NCBI GenBank assembly: GCA_026120035.1
Contig: JALRME010000076.1
Coordinates: 1 to 64,000 of the forward strand
Length of the DNA: 64,000 nt
From: Coleophoma eucalyptorum
Taxonomy: Eukaryota > Ascomycota > Leotiomycetes > Helotiales > Dermateaceae
Reading direction: 5' to 3'
Below are positions 32,991-43,724 of this stretch, one piece after another (the first letter of the stretch is position 1; each line of letters opens with the position of its first letter). The notes beneath the pieces are model-generated. The model was not told the DNA's origin and ran no database searches. It saw only the letters and a program-made list of their open reading frames with translations. The position numbers were made by a program, and so were the translations under genes.

Positions 32991-33261
32991 GGATCAACGC
33001 TCTACCAAACATCATCGAGGCATCAGGTAGAAATTGCATTCTATTGACTGCATTACTGTTACCCCTATCTGTACCGAAATTGATGACTTGTTACGGGTCC
33101 AGATGACAATTTTTGGGCCATCATGAGGTTTAATGCTGGTAAGCGATGTTGGGTAATCTGACTCGTGGAGACCTCACAAAAGCGATGAGAATTATGTTTG
33201 AAGAATAATATAGCAGAGATGGCTATAGATCAGTTCGCGGGTGCTGTTCTCTTGGAATATC

Positions 33262-33524
33262 ATGGGCGATGAGATTTCTCACAAACATCCATGTGACCAT
33301 AACACTCCACAACGAGAAAAAAGAAGGATACAAAACCGGCTTAACCAAAGGAGACATCGGAAGAAGCTGAAGCTTGCTGCAGCTGGATCATGTAAGAAGG
33401 AAGCTCTCTTCACAATTTCTTTAGGAATTATGTTGACTTGATTTGGCTAGTAGTCGAAGAACCTGTGCCAAATCCTCACAAACACATCACTGATAATTTT
33501 CTGGAACCTACAAATACATATCAA
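33262..33524 (+). pseudogene. bZIP transcription factor gene, truncated by a repeat insertion
   Basis: Starts MGDEISHKHPCDH and enters a fungal bZIP basic region REKRRIQNRLNQRRHRKK (residues about 18-35). A GTAAGA donor follows at 33390; an intron of about 56-59 bp ending in TAG near 33447-33450 restores the frame into SFEEPVPNPHKHITDNFLEP. At about 33520 the sequence switches to the dispersed inverted-repeat element (R1), so the leucine zipper and remaining protein are missing. bZIP proteins of this fungal class bind DNA as dimers, often in stress or nutrient responses. With its C-terminus gone it is most likely dead. Confidence 0.65.
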
Positions 33525-33960
33525 CTAACGTCCATCCCTGCGTCGAGAGACCCACCCCGTGATGAGACAAAGCATCGGTACAGTACTTTGAACTCAATTA
33601 ATTCTACATTTGTGAATCCATTGAAAATTCCTATGAATATTGTGTCAGCCACATTGGGTGACCACTCCTAGACAGTCTAAACCCTGGGTACTCTGAATAT
33701 CACCGTCGCGTCGTCGTCGTCGCGCCTAATTGCGGAGAGTGTTAGTTCGTAGTAAATTGGGACCCCTCAGCCTATAGCACTACCACGAGCTCTTTGCGCC
33801 TTTCAAACTCGTAAAACAATTTGATCAGGGTTTCCAAGCCTCACCACGATGCTGAAAATTTGTTTTCAGCCTCGTAGTGATTAGGGAGTGCTGCATTATG
33901 CAACGTCGCCACATAGGTTGGTACCTCTGACCAAGCAATCAAGGGTCTCTGATCACCTGC
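33520..33960 (+). repeat. Dispersed repeat R1, copy 1 (left half)
   Basis: CATCCCTGCGTCGAGAGACC at the left edge, then about 430 bp matching 38875-39300 in direct orientation (for example CTGAATATCACCGTCGCGTC versus CTGAAAATTACGATCACGTC, and GCATTATGCAACGTCGCCAC versus GTATCATGCGGCGTCGCCAC). The opposite terminus was not found nearby, so this copy is truncated. It interrupts the bZIP gene. Confidence 0.82.
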
Positions 33961-34389
33961 GTTGTGTCTGATGTAGATAAAACCTGTGGCTGCTCAAGTT
34001 GTGGCTGCGATGTGTGTGGCTAAGCACGGCTCGTCTTGCCGAAATCCCTGTTTTCCAGGGAACGTTATCTGTTAGTTAAATTTTCAAGGAAACAATGTAC
34101 CGGCGCCTCTCTTCTATGGGCTGAGATATCGTAGTTAGTTGCTCGTTGTTAAAATAATTCCGTTAGACAAAGCAGTATATCTATTCTCTAGGAAAGTATC
34201 CAATCTTTCGAGAACAATTTTTGGTAGATCTTGTTATACAACTATAATAAGTTGCTACTCGCACGCCTATTTTATTGATTGATTGATTATATCAGACTCG
34301 GATCTAGCCTATCCAATAGGATGGCTATATCGGTAATAGCTTAGTTTTGGTATAGTTACCAAAGAGTGTATCTTCCTTAGAAGATGTAG

Positions 34390-34690
34390 CACACTTTAAG
34401 ACACTCATTGTAAGGATATAGGTGAATCAAAGGCAAGATAGAGGTGTTTGGGAGCACAATAACCTTATTGACTGAATCCTATAGGTCTCGTACAAAGGAC
34501 ACAAAAAATATACGAAGAAACGGAAGAAAGAAACCAATTTCCATGTCATATCCCCTTAATATGCTTCCTGGGTCCGAAACCCTTCCGACTCGGGTCATAC
34601 TCGCTTATGCCTATTGTCCTGGTCAGGTGACTGGGTACTGGATAATCCAATGTTCTAGATTATTCAACTAAGTAGGGCAGGTTCTTGCAC
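34390..34690 (-). pseudogene. Second pogo transposase fragment
   Basis: About 300 bp match 31740-32050 in the same orientation with scattered substitutions and small indels (shared AGGTGTTTGGGAGCACAATA). It contains only the segment before the zinc knuckle. Either an independent insertion or a segmental copy of the 31.7-kb remnant. Confidence 0.75.
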
Positions 34691-35759
34691 TCGTACGTCT
34701 ATCGACCTCCTCTACTGAGCGGTCTAGCTTCTATCTATGCATACACCCATACACGCCGATAGAAGCACTGTAACTATAACATTAATATTACGCTCTTCGA
34801 AGACCGGCTTGTCCTATATCTGACGTCCCTAGATGACTGATGGGCGACGGCCATAATAAAGCTATGTTGCAAGTCCGTTGGCTATAGCAGCCGTGATTCC
34901 ACCATCCCCCTGATCATCCTAGGGAAAACCTTTCTAACATCGTTCTCTACGGTCCATACCTCCTAGACTTACAGACTTGTATGTTCTTCGAGTATTAAGT
35001 TACAGTAAGTTTATGCTTGATTTAGCAATACTAGACTGCCTCACCACTCTTCACTTCATGGGGTAGGAGTTCCCTAGATACGTACAGTATCACATCGACA
35101 CTTCGATATCACAGTGACTCAACCGAATATCAGTTTTAAACTTCGAAACATGCTTTGTTTATTTTTGCGTTGGAGCTCTACAGACTCGAATTCCACAGGT
35201 GGTAGATCTTCCAGATTCAGGATGAGTTGAAACAAGTTTTACTTTGGAAAGTTAGCGAAGTCCGACGATGAAATGGACGACTGTCGACGTTCAGAGACGC
35301 CATCACCCAACAATAGCATGCTCGACAACTGAGGTATATGAACTAGTCTAGATAAGTATCCAGATATTGATAGATAGATGTAGACGAATAAACAATGCGT
35401 TGATCTCTATCCAATGCAAAATACCAAAGCTTTATCACATTTCTCATACTTACATTTTGATTCTGAAGATTTACAACTGGCTGGCTAGAATTTGGGTATA
35501 ACACCAATCATTCCTAAGTTAGAGGCTACATTACCCACGAATCAGTCACTCATATTCTCCAGTTGAATTCATCGAATCTTGGACTCAAGTCAATTCTTAT
35601 GAAATAGCTTTGGATCAGATCTAAGATTAATTAATTAGTACCTACAGACGAACCCGTCTTCTTGTCTAACTTCAGTTTTCTGCCAAGCAGTCATCTGCGA
35701 GTTTGGGCTTGCCGAATCCTTGATCAGCCATTGGTTCGATATCGGAGATGGACTATCTG
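34691..35759. other. 1.1 kb intergenic, nothing recognised
   Basis: AT-rich with no open frame of note and no repeat matched elsewhere in the window. Confidence 0.4.
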
Positions 35760-36411
35760 CTATGGGAAATTTTGACAGGTTGCTAAATCCTCTACTTCAG
35801 TAGCGCAAATCGTATTATGATTACTTGCAAAGAACTCAGTAAAGAGATCGTCCTGTATGGCACAGTTAAGAGCCTTTGAATCGAGGCTTAAGGATTCGTA
35901 TAGACTATGATCCTGGAACAGAGTTGCAATTGTCGCGTAATTACTCGCACCCTCGGCTAGACGCTTTTCGAGGTCACATATTGTCATATTTTGGCAGCGG
36001 ATGGTGGCTGATAGGTCTCGATTAAGTTGACAAGTTCTTGAAAGTTCACCCGTATGTGCTATGCTTTGATTTTCAAGCTCTAATATACGTAACTTTTGGG
36101 CTTCGATAAAGTGATTTTGTGCTTCGCTGAGTTCTTTATATTTATGCATGATTTCATCTTCGTCTTCTATTTCTCGATATCTATCTTCGCATAGTTTTAT
36201 TCGAGCCTCAAGCCCGGTGAGCCGCTCCTCTCCTAAATTTATTCGCTGCGCCAATCTTCGTTCCAGCCGGCGACGATGCCTCCCAATCTTCCGTTGTGCA
36301 TCATCAACCTGGAAAGTAACGTGACTGGTAGGGCTTCTACTTCGATATACCTAAGAGTTTTGAGTATTGTTGCAATGCGGCGGGGAAGTCACTTACGTTG
36401 TCAAGTCTCAT
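35760..36411 (-). CDS. Coiled-coil hypothetical protein
   Basis: A tiny first exon (36411-36397, MRLDN) is joined by an 88-bp GT-AG intron to exon 2 (36308-35760), giving 187 residues in frame. The splice restores a continuous VDDAQRKIGRHRRRLERR before the long helix. Residues about 10-135 are almost entirely charged heptad-type sequence (LTGLEARIKLCEDRYREIED, KLRILELENQ), a long coiled coil; the C-terminus is acidic. Possibly a scaffold or regulatory protein; no family recognised. It diverges from the gene at 37062 across a region carrying a 17-bp tandem repeat. Confidence 0.65.
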
Positions 36412-37061
36412 GTTAGCGAAGTGCTCTCACGTCTGAAGAAGTGTTGATTTGTGATATGTTTGTATTTTTTCTTGGTTGTTGGCAATTTGAGATCACTGTA
36501 CCCAAACTACCTCATATACTACTTAATACTTTCATGATGTGACGCTTATGAATCTTCGTACCTGTACTACAGCTATGATGCTCTCTGAGCTTGGAATAGT
36601 GACTATAGTAATCTTACCATGAATAAACATAGCCTTTCCCATCTGTAATCGTCTCTATGGCTCTAACGTCGTCAGGTGCTGCGCATCGATGGAAGCATTA
36701 GATTATTGATGACATTGAAGTCTGGATGACATTGAAGTCTGGATGACATTGAAGTCTGGATGACATTGAAGTCTGGATTACATTGAAGTCTGGATGATAT
36801 TGAAGTCTGGACAATAGCTATATGTCATAAGTGACAGTGTAGATTCAGAAGTTATAGAGCTGACTATGCGGCATATAACGTGATACTTGACGAGCACAAC
36901 TGGGCAAAGTTTTAAAGCCTGTGGATGACCAAACCACAGGCCAAACTATATGAAGACGCTTTTTGTCACCTAAGAGGGAACATCAAATCGCAAGCGCGTC
37001 GATAAGATATAAGGCATCAAGCTGCTGAATTCACCTCCACCCCATCGTATCACTCGAAACC
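36412..37061. promoter_or_regulatory. Divergent promoter region
   Basis: Head-to-head spacing of 650 bp between two hypothetical genes; contains the 17-bp repeat array annotated separately. Confidence 0.45.
36708..36809 (+). repeat. 17-bp tandem repeat, six units
   Basis: GATGACATTGAAGTCTG is repeated six times without gaps: four perfect units, then one with GATTAC and one with GATGAT. Lies mid-way between two divergent genes. Confidence 0.95.
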
Positions 37062-37824
37062 ATGTTCAAACATCCCGCTGATTATCACGAGCAGCCAGAG
37101 AAGCGTCGTCGTGCAGAGGTATCTTTGAACCAACAGTCACTAGCTAAGACAGCGAACAAGCACGGAACCAGCAACACGCCAATGAAGACAAACTCCACAG
37201 TAGCAACGGCACCCACACAGCCGCCACCATCGACGTCGAACACTCCGTCGATAAGCCCATCGGCAACCCAGGCATCTAAGAGCACGTCCACCTTGGGAAA
37301 TGCCACAGCAGAGCCTCTAACAGAGAACAAAGTGGCTCCTGAGTCGAAAACTGGAGATTCGTCATCTCTCAAACCGTTACAGGCATCATCAACCCCCTCA
37401 TCTACACATGGGTGAGTATTTGGAAGTTTATAGATATTGTGATTTAAAAGCTGACATAGACTACAGGAAAACACCTCTCCTGAACGGGAACAATGAGCCA
37501 ATTTCAGATAGTTTATCCTCCGTCGATCACATCCCAAGTACTGATGACAAGCAAGTAATGCTTCTTCCTAAGCGGATTGAAAAGGATGCTGCCGAGAGTG
37601 CAACAGGAGATCATCACGACAACAGTTTGTGGGCCGCTATAGATGCTGTCGAAAAGCGGAAGGGATGCGATGGAGACCTACCGAAAAAGAAGTCGGCTAA
37701 ACGAACCGCGATGGTAAGCTTAAATTGCGGCTCAAGCGATGAAGATACTAAAGTCATTGTCACAATTGCAAAGAATGGTCTGGATACACGTTTTGAAATC
37801 ATTCAGGAGGGGTCAGAATCTTGA
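37062..37824 (+). CDS. Hypothetical basic/low-complexity protein, likely nuclear
   Basis: Two exons (37062-37411 and 37467-37824) flank a 55-bp GT-AG intron in phase 2, giving 235 residues. The N-terminus has QPEKRRRAEV and the C-terminal part DLPKKKSAKRTA, both plausible nuclear localisation signals. Residues 35-115 are Thr/Ser/Pro/Gln-rich and probably disordered; the last 30 residues (VIVTIAKNGLDTRFEII) could form a small beta structure. No enzyme motif. Regulation may involve the tandem repeat in the shared upstream region. Function unknown. Confidence 0.65.
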
Positions 37825-38870
37825 TTGTCAACGAAATTAAAGTAGAAGGGGTTGCACGATGTCTGTAGAAACCGGAATCAAAGTTTATGTCATATTTTGA
37901 CGAAAGACTGCCATCGCGTTGCCGTAATTGCTACATCCCATTTGCTTCTCGTATCAGTATCAGTTTGGGGGAGAAGACGGAGCCATGTTGCCCTCTAGGA
38001 GAGTAACTTGGTGGGAGAAGCCCGAATAAGCCTGTTGTAAATAGTACAGCTTGAATCATGGTTTTGGTTTCGGGAAAAGAAGTGATGGCGAGAATGACAT
38101 AGCATCGAGATGAATGAAGTGTGCGGGAAGAAGCGATTCGTAATAGAGCGTAATGCTTGTAGTTACGAAAGTTTAGTTAAGTTAGTTATATTTAAAATAT
38201 ATCCCCATAGCCACCACCAAGGGAGTTAATAGAGCTAAATATCATCGCCATTTAGGCCTGGACATAGCTTTATAACAGTTCTAACTTTTATAGCTAACTT
38301 ATGGAAGTTTCTTGACAGTCAGGAGGCTAGAGAATTTCCACTTCCGTCCCAAAACCTGGGCCCATTTGTTGGCGGATAGGGTCACCGAGTAGTTACATCG
38401 CTCGGGTAGCCTATGAACTTCGTCTAGACAAATCAATGTCCTCCGCTTCAAGAACTCAAGCCGTGCTGGGCTCGCACATTGAACTCGGGGTTCCACCACA
38501 AGAATTGCATCTTGCATGTGTTGATCCAATCGAGATCCTGGTTCACAAGTACCATGTCATACGCATAAACAATCTTTGCAATTCTGGAACGCCATTTGTT
38601 CACACGCAAAGCTGCGGCAAGGCGGTCATTAAGTTAGCATCTTGATAGGTTCACTCGACAGAGCTGCGTGGGTGGAAAGGTTAGCTCACAGCTTTCCAGG
38701 GCGGACGCGAGGGCCGAGAGAGAACGGCTGGCTTGCTGACTTGACATCAGTGCAGTCTGGATCAATCCAGCGTTCAGATTTAAAGACGTATGGCTCCTTA
38801 CAGATGCGCTCGCACTCGTCGTGTGTAATAGAATTCAGTCTATAACTACGTAATCTCTCGATGCATGTTC
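37825..38870. other. Intergenic with a decayed coding stretch on the minus strand
   Basis: Minus-strand frames at 38300-38720 carry protein-like pieces (LNDRLAAALRVNKWRSRIAK, IVYAYDMVLVNQDLDWIN, TLICLDEVHRLP) broken by stops. A coding relic is likely, family not recognised. Confidence 0.4.
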
Positions 38871-38874
38871 AACG

Positions 38875-39712
38875 TAACATCCGTCCCTGCGTGGGGAGAC
38901 GCACCCCGTGGCGAGACAAACCATCGGTACTTTGAATTCAATTGATTCTTGAAACCTGAATTTACTGAAAATTTCTATTATTTTTGTGTCAATCATATTG
39001 TGTGACCACTTCTGAACAGTCCAAACCCCTGCTACTCTGAAAATTACGATCACGTCGTCGCCACCGCGCCTAATTGCAGAGGGCGTCAATTCGGAGTAAA
39101 ATAGACCCTTCAGCCTACAACACCACCACAATCACTTTGTGCCTTTCAAACTAACAGAACAGTTTGATTTGGGTTTCTAAGCTTCGCCACGATACTAAAA
39201 AATCATTGTCAGCATTGTGGTGACTAGGAAGTGCTGTATCATGCGGCGTCGCCACATCAGTTGATACTTCCAATCAAGCGAACAAGGGTCCCTGATACTA
39301 GTTACATTAATTGCAGTGTAGGTTAGTAGAATCGCTTTGATATTACAGTATATAGGATTTTAAAATGAAATATTTCAAGAATAAGTTAGATACAACTTTT
39401 TCGTTTAGTACATCATGCTCGAGCGGGCTTCCACATTAATGTTAATTTTCAGAGTAGCCGGGGGCTTGGACTGTGAATTTTCAATGAATTCACAAACTTA
39501 GAATCAATTGAATTCAAAGTACCGATTGCACGTTCATCTTTTTCTTGTTACTGAGTGGTTTCCTCATCGAAAAATGGTCAAAGAAGTTTGTATATTAATA
39601 CTGTATTATTGTAACAATTTCGAAGATTTCTCAAGAAAAGATTTGTGATTTTTAAACTTTAGATTCGTCTGGTAACAGGGTGCGTTTCTGGATGCAGCGA
39701 CGGATGTTAGTG
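38875..39712. mobile_element. Dispersed repeat R1, copy 2: element with long inverted repeats
   Basis: Left end TAACATCCGTCCCTGCGTGG and GGAGACGCACCCCGTGGCG; the complement of the right end (39665-39712) reads TAACATCCGTCGCTGCATCC and AGAAACGCACCCTGTTACC. The inverted similarity continues inward: GGTACTTTGAATTCAATTGA occurs at 38926 and, inverted, near 39515, and CTACTCTGAAAATTA near 39030 and, inverted, 39450. The right arm has internal deletions. No transposase is encoded, so this is a non-autonomous foldback/MITE-type element of about 840 bp. Confidence 0.82.
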
Positions 39713-39722
39713 TGTCTCTTGC

Positions 39723-40340
39723 TTATACTGGTAGCGTAACTGTCTTGTTTGTAATATATAGCTTATAAACTTGGCCAGAATATTTCAGCTTAATCTGGTA
39801 ATCTATACCATGTTTAGAAATTGGTCCTGGTATCTCAGAGCCATAGTTTTCCTTGTCCCACTCTACTATGCCACCTCCGTATACCTTCACAGATGTCGAA
39901 ATAGTATAAGTATCTCCGCTATCAAACTTATCATGAAATAGTCGCTGAGGCCTTTTTATGGCTACTGTTCCGTGTGACGATGTTTTATGATACAAATTGT
40001 AGACGTTCAACTTAACGTTTAGACTTGTGAACTGAATTTCATAGTTTTCTTCGTTATATGAGTGAGGATGAAGGCAGTCTCTAAAGGTATCCCAGCCGGC
40101 CGTAGTAAACTTGCCAGTAAATAAAGTAGCTATTGCCAATACCGGATCATCACCCATAAGTGGCGTACAAAATTTATCATTAGGATCTATGACGAATTGG
40201 AGGTTTGTTCCAAGTATGAGAAACGTCATTCCAGATTTGCTCCATGTATCAAACGGTTCTGTTTTTCTGAAACAAAAATTTCCATATCGAGTCGAAATCT
40301 TTGCTGGAGCAGAGATAAGAAGCCATACTAGAAGAAACAC
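39723..40340 (-). CDS. Putative small secreted protein (205 residues), start codon uncertain
   Basis: An uninterrupted frame whose first residues FLLVWLLISAPAKIS look like a signal peptide, followed by a soluble protein of about 185 residues with few cysteines and several aromatic-rich beta-like stretches. The first codon is GTG preceded two codons earlier by TAA, and the next in-frame ATG is at residue 38, which would remove the signal. So either the ATG lies in an upstream exon (an AG directly precedes the TG), or the start has mutated from ATG to GTG. A TATATA tract sits at about 40433-40438. The stop lies 11 bp from the right end of the R1 element. Secretion and an effector-like role are inferences; no family recognised. 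Confidence 0.5.
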   Translation of the reverse strand: MFLLVWLLISAPAKISTRYGNFCFRKTEPFDTWSKSGMTFLILGTNLQFVIDPNDKFCTPLMGDDPVLAIATLFTGKFTTAGWDTFRDCLHPHSYNEENYEIQFTSLNVKLNVYNLYHKTSSHGTVAIKRPQRLFHDKFDSGDTYTISTSVKVYGGGIVEWDKENYGSEIPGPISKHGIDYQIKLKYSGQVYKLYITNKTVTLPV

Positions 40341-41782
40341 TTGTTAAAGAGTACTAAAGAGGAAGGACGGGTTGGATATAGTCTTTAGAAGAGAGTAGCT
40401 TAGATAAAAGAACTACTCTGCTTTACCTGAAGGTATATAAACTGACAGTTCTAGGATAACGGAGGGCTAATTCTCCTTCACGCAAACGAAAGAGGCCGCA
40501 AGACGAGTCAGAGATCATCTACGCTCCTAGTAGCAATTTCTGCTGTCCATCGTCTCAAATCACACCGTGACATTGTCTTGGGAGGTAGACTCGTCTACTA
40601 GAGCTCTACCGTCATGAATACCTTGATTGAACTCACCACAGCATTGGGTCTGATTATCTCGCTCGTAAACTTGCACTAGCATAAGGAACGGAGTCATCAG
40701 TTACTCAAAACGTCAGTCTAACATATCTTTACTGTATATTTAATTTTTTAACAGCACAATACAGTACAGTACTGTGCTGTGCTATAATGATATCGAATCT
40801 CAAAGAACATGTTAGAAGAAAGGTCATCATGAGTCTCAAAGGCGGCGCTTTCTGGTCTTACAACTTTGCGGTGCCCTACCAACTTGGAAAGGAGTAGGGG
40901 GTTCCACGAAATATTACGTGTAAAGTTTAAGTTTTTCCTAAAATGTCAGCAATGTACAATGGTCCGTCACTGTGAGGTGCAAATCTTTAAGCATGTCATC
41001 AATGATATTAGGCAGCTGCAGATAGAGCGCGTCATCAGCTAAAGTAGGAATGCAAGAAAAACAACTTGCTCGTACTGTACAGTACTTAGCTTTACTAGAA
41101 TTTCGCTTGAATAAACAGAAAGATGCAGCCTCAGCGAGAACTAACCAAGATAGCATCTACAAATCCCAACTTTGTAACGTCTCCAGCCTGAATCTGAAAA
41201 CAATCTTAGATTTTGGCGTCATTTACATTCCAAACTCTTCAATTGCTCGAATACTTCATTATCAATACCAAGAAATATTTGTACTCGTTTTTCATGGCCG
41301 AGATATCTGGCTTTTTCTTCTGCATCGCTGCTGTGCCAAGCAATACCAAATGCTTCCCCTATGTCGTATCATTGTGGTGAAAATTCCATCTCGACTGAAT
41401 TATTTAGTTTACCAATTGACCATGCTGATGTTATTGGACGAACAATTACTATTGTAAACAAAAGAGGAAGATTCCTGTATGGGCCTTCAATACGTGGAAA
41501 TGTCTCGTACCGACCGTCGGGTTTCTTAGGAAACTCAATAACTGAGAATGATCTTGCTAGATTCATAGTAGACTCATAGTATAGCCAAGCAGCGGTAAAC
41601 TAGACGAGACAGTGGCAGAAGCCCTCATAGTAGTATGTTAAGTCCTGAAAAATATGCGGTGCAAAGCATATTGATCGATGGTAGGGTGAAGGTATCAAAC
41701 AGCTTTCTGACAACCAAATTTTATATCAAGGCCAATGGAAACAAAGTATAACTTCCGAGATTGATTAAGGGATCTTCATAAA
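40341..41782. other. 1.4 kb without a recognised gene
   Basis: ORFs at 41050-41457 and 41361-41579 (+) are not recognisable, but may be eroded 5' exons of the lipoxygenase relic that follows. Confidence 0.35.
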
Positions 41783-43127
41783 TTACACCAATGACTTGAT
41801 GTTCTCAATGGAAAGGCTTTCGGTCAACCTATATTCAAGCAATCGATTGTAGCCATCAATCACACAGTTCGGTTCCAAATCGAGGAATTGATCGCCTATG
41901 AAGTCGCCAATACAACTGTTCACTCAATTTTTGAGTCAGGAATCTCTTTTATGTGGATTATGTTATCAATCAATCTTACAGAGGACTGAAAGATTTGCCG
42001 CGGCTTGTGACGCATATTTCTATATTCACCCTACAAGAAGAGGAGAACTCCTTCCTTTGGCTATTCGCACAAACAATGAAAATTAATTTAGTTTATACAC
42101 CTGCAGACTCATTCGATGATTGGCTACTGGCGAAAATGATGTTTAACCTGAATGATTTCTGGCATTCGCAATGGTATCAACTTTCTGGTACCCATAATGA
42201 AGCGACCTATAGGGGACCAAGTAGAGAGCATCCAGTGATGGCTCTCTTGGACAGACGTACACTAATCCTTATTCAAATATCAATATCGTTTGGCTTTCAT
42301 ATTAACTTGTCTAGTAACCCCTAGCTCTCGAAGGTTGGGAGGTTATATTGACCGGTTATTTGCTTTCAGTAGAAATGCCGCCGCCCAGACTACTTTAGAC
42401 ATTTATAATACAGGGATTTCTACAGCCTTCCAAGTAAACTACTTTTACGAAAATCTCGCAAGTCGTGGTCTAATTAACACAACGCATGGTTCTCGGATTA
42501 AACACTTCCCATTCTTCGAAGATGCATCAGTCATCTACACCGCTATACAAATATTTATGAAAACTTTTATAGACTCTTACTGTATACATCCCTCAACTTT
42601 TGCGCAGGATGAAGAGCTGCAAGCTTGGATGTTGGAATTTGTGCTTGCAGATATTGTAGATTTTCCAAAATCAGCTGACCGAAGAACACTCGTCGATATT
42701 CTTACACATATCGCTTTCTTGGGTAGCGCGATACACCAAACTCTCAATACAAATGACATTTCAGAAGCATCAGGCTTGCTACCGTTCCATCCATTCGCAC
42801 TATACCAGCCAATTCCGATAGCTGAGGATGTCCAAGATATTATCCCTTTCTTGCCTAATCTAACACAGTCAATTGGTCAGATAGGCTTGACTGCCCTCTT
42901 TGCACGCCCCGAATATGTCAATCCCAATCAATCTTTGACGCAAATGTTTGATGATGGACAAATGCTAACACGGATGAACAAGAGGATAGCAGAGGCAGCA
43001 CGCTTATTTTCAGGTGGAGATGAAGAACTTAAGCAAAGTTCCAGGACCTTTGCTGCCCAAGCATGGAATGCCATTTATTGGGAAAGCCCTTGATCCCGAG
43101 AGATCTTCATACTATCTTACTATTTGA
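41783..43127 (+). pseudogene. Lipoxygenase pseudogene (fungal, Mn-lipoxygenase-like)
   Basis: The plus strand, read across several frames, follows a fungal lipoxygenase: LMFSMERLSVN, NTTVHSIFESGI, DAYFYIHPTRRGELLPLAIR, LVYTPADSFDDWLLAKMMFN, then the metal-site helix WYQLSGTH and SREHPVMALLDR, RLFAFSRNAAAQTTLDIYNTG, FPFFEDASVIYTAI, VDILTHIAFLGSAIHQTLNT, SGLLPFHPFALYQPIP. The last frame ends WESP at 43093, but a neighbouring frame reads HGMPFIGKALDPERSSYYLT then Ile and stop (43125-43127), the normal C-terminus whose terminal residue binds the metal. So at least four frame changes exist, the last about 20 codons before the end. In the first metal-binding pair the leading His is Gln, and a few residues after TH are missing. 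The enzyme would oxygenate linoleic or linolenic acid. Confidence 0.85.
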
Positions 43128-43724
43128 TCTTGAAGATCCGAGCGAGTACTTCTAAATCTTGTTATCAAACGGCCCTCCCTGCAAGAAAGAGGTGTCTAGT
43201 GGCTGTGAGTTTGTGACTATGGTCAATCACCATACTCTGCTGCACACGGATGATTTCAATCACGTCCAAGGACTACAGATGTCTGAAAGTGAGGTTGCCG
43301 TACTAAGTTATTAGCCCACTGGCTAATGGAATCATGGATGATATAACCGCAGGAGGTTGAATACCAGAAATTAATATGGGAGAGAGAAAACCTCGACTTG
43401 ACGTGTATACGTCTCCTGAAAGAAACAATGAGCGAAGGTGGCCACTCAGCTCTCCTCTATGCAGACACAAACCGACCTCTCACTGACAACCACGCGCCGC
43501 GCCCACAAATTCCCGCATATTCCAAGCTCCTCGCGTGAAAAGTCTAAGTGACAATAGTTTTATTACTCGTTCAAATCGAGCTTTCAGGGCCGTAATTGTG
43601 CCACAAACAAGATTTTCCCATTGGAAGTATACTTATCTTTCAATTATAGCCTCTGGTTGAACTAATTTGATATAATGTCGTATTTCCTCTTGATATGTTT
43701 ATCACTAACTTACTAAACTTAGCT
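43128..43724. other. Intergenic
   Basis: No gene recognised between the two convergent pseudogenes. Confidence 0.4.

Noticed and set aside
31740..34690. Paired direct repeats read as LTRs of a retrotransposon
   Set aside because: The left copy continues into pogo transposase coding sequence with a zinc knuckle, the region between has no reverse transcriptase or gag, and TG...CA ends were not found.
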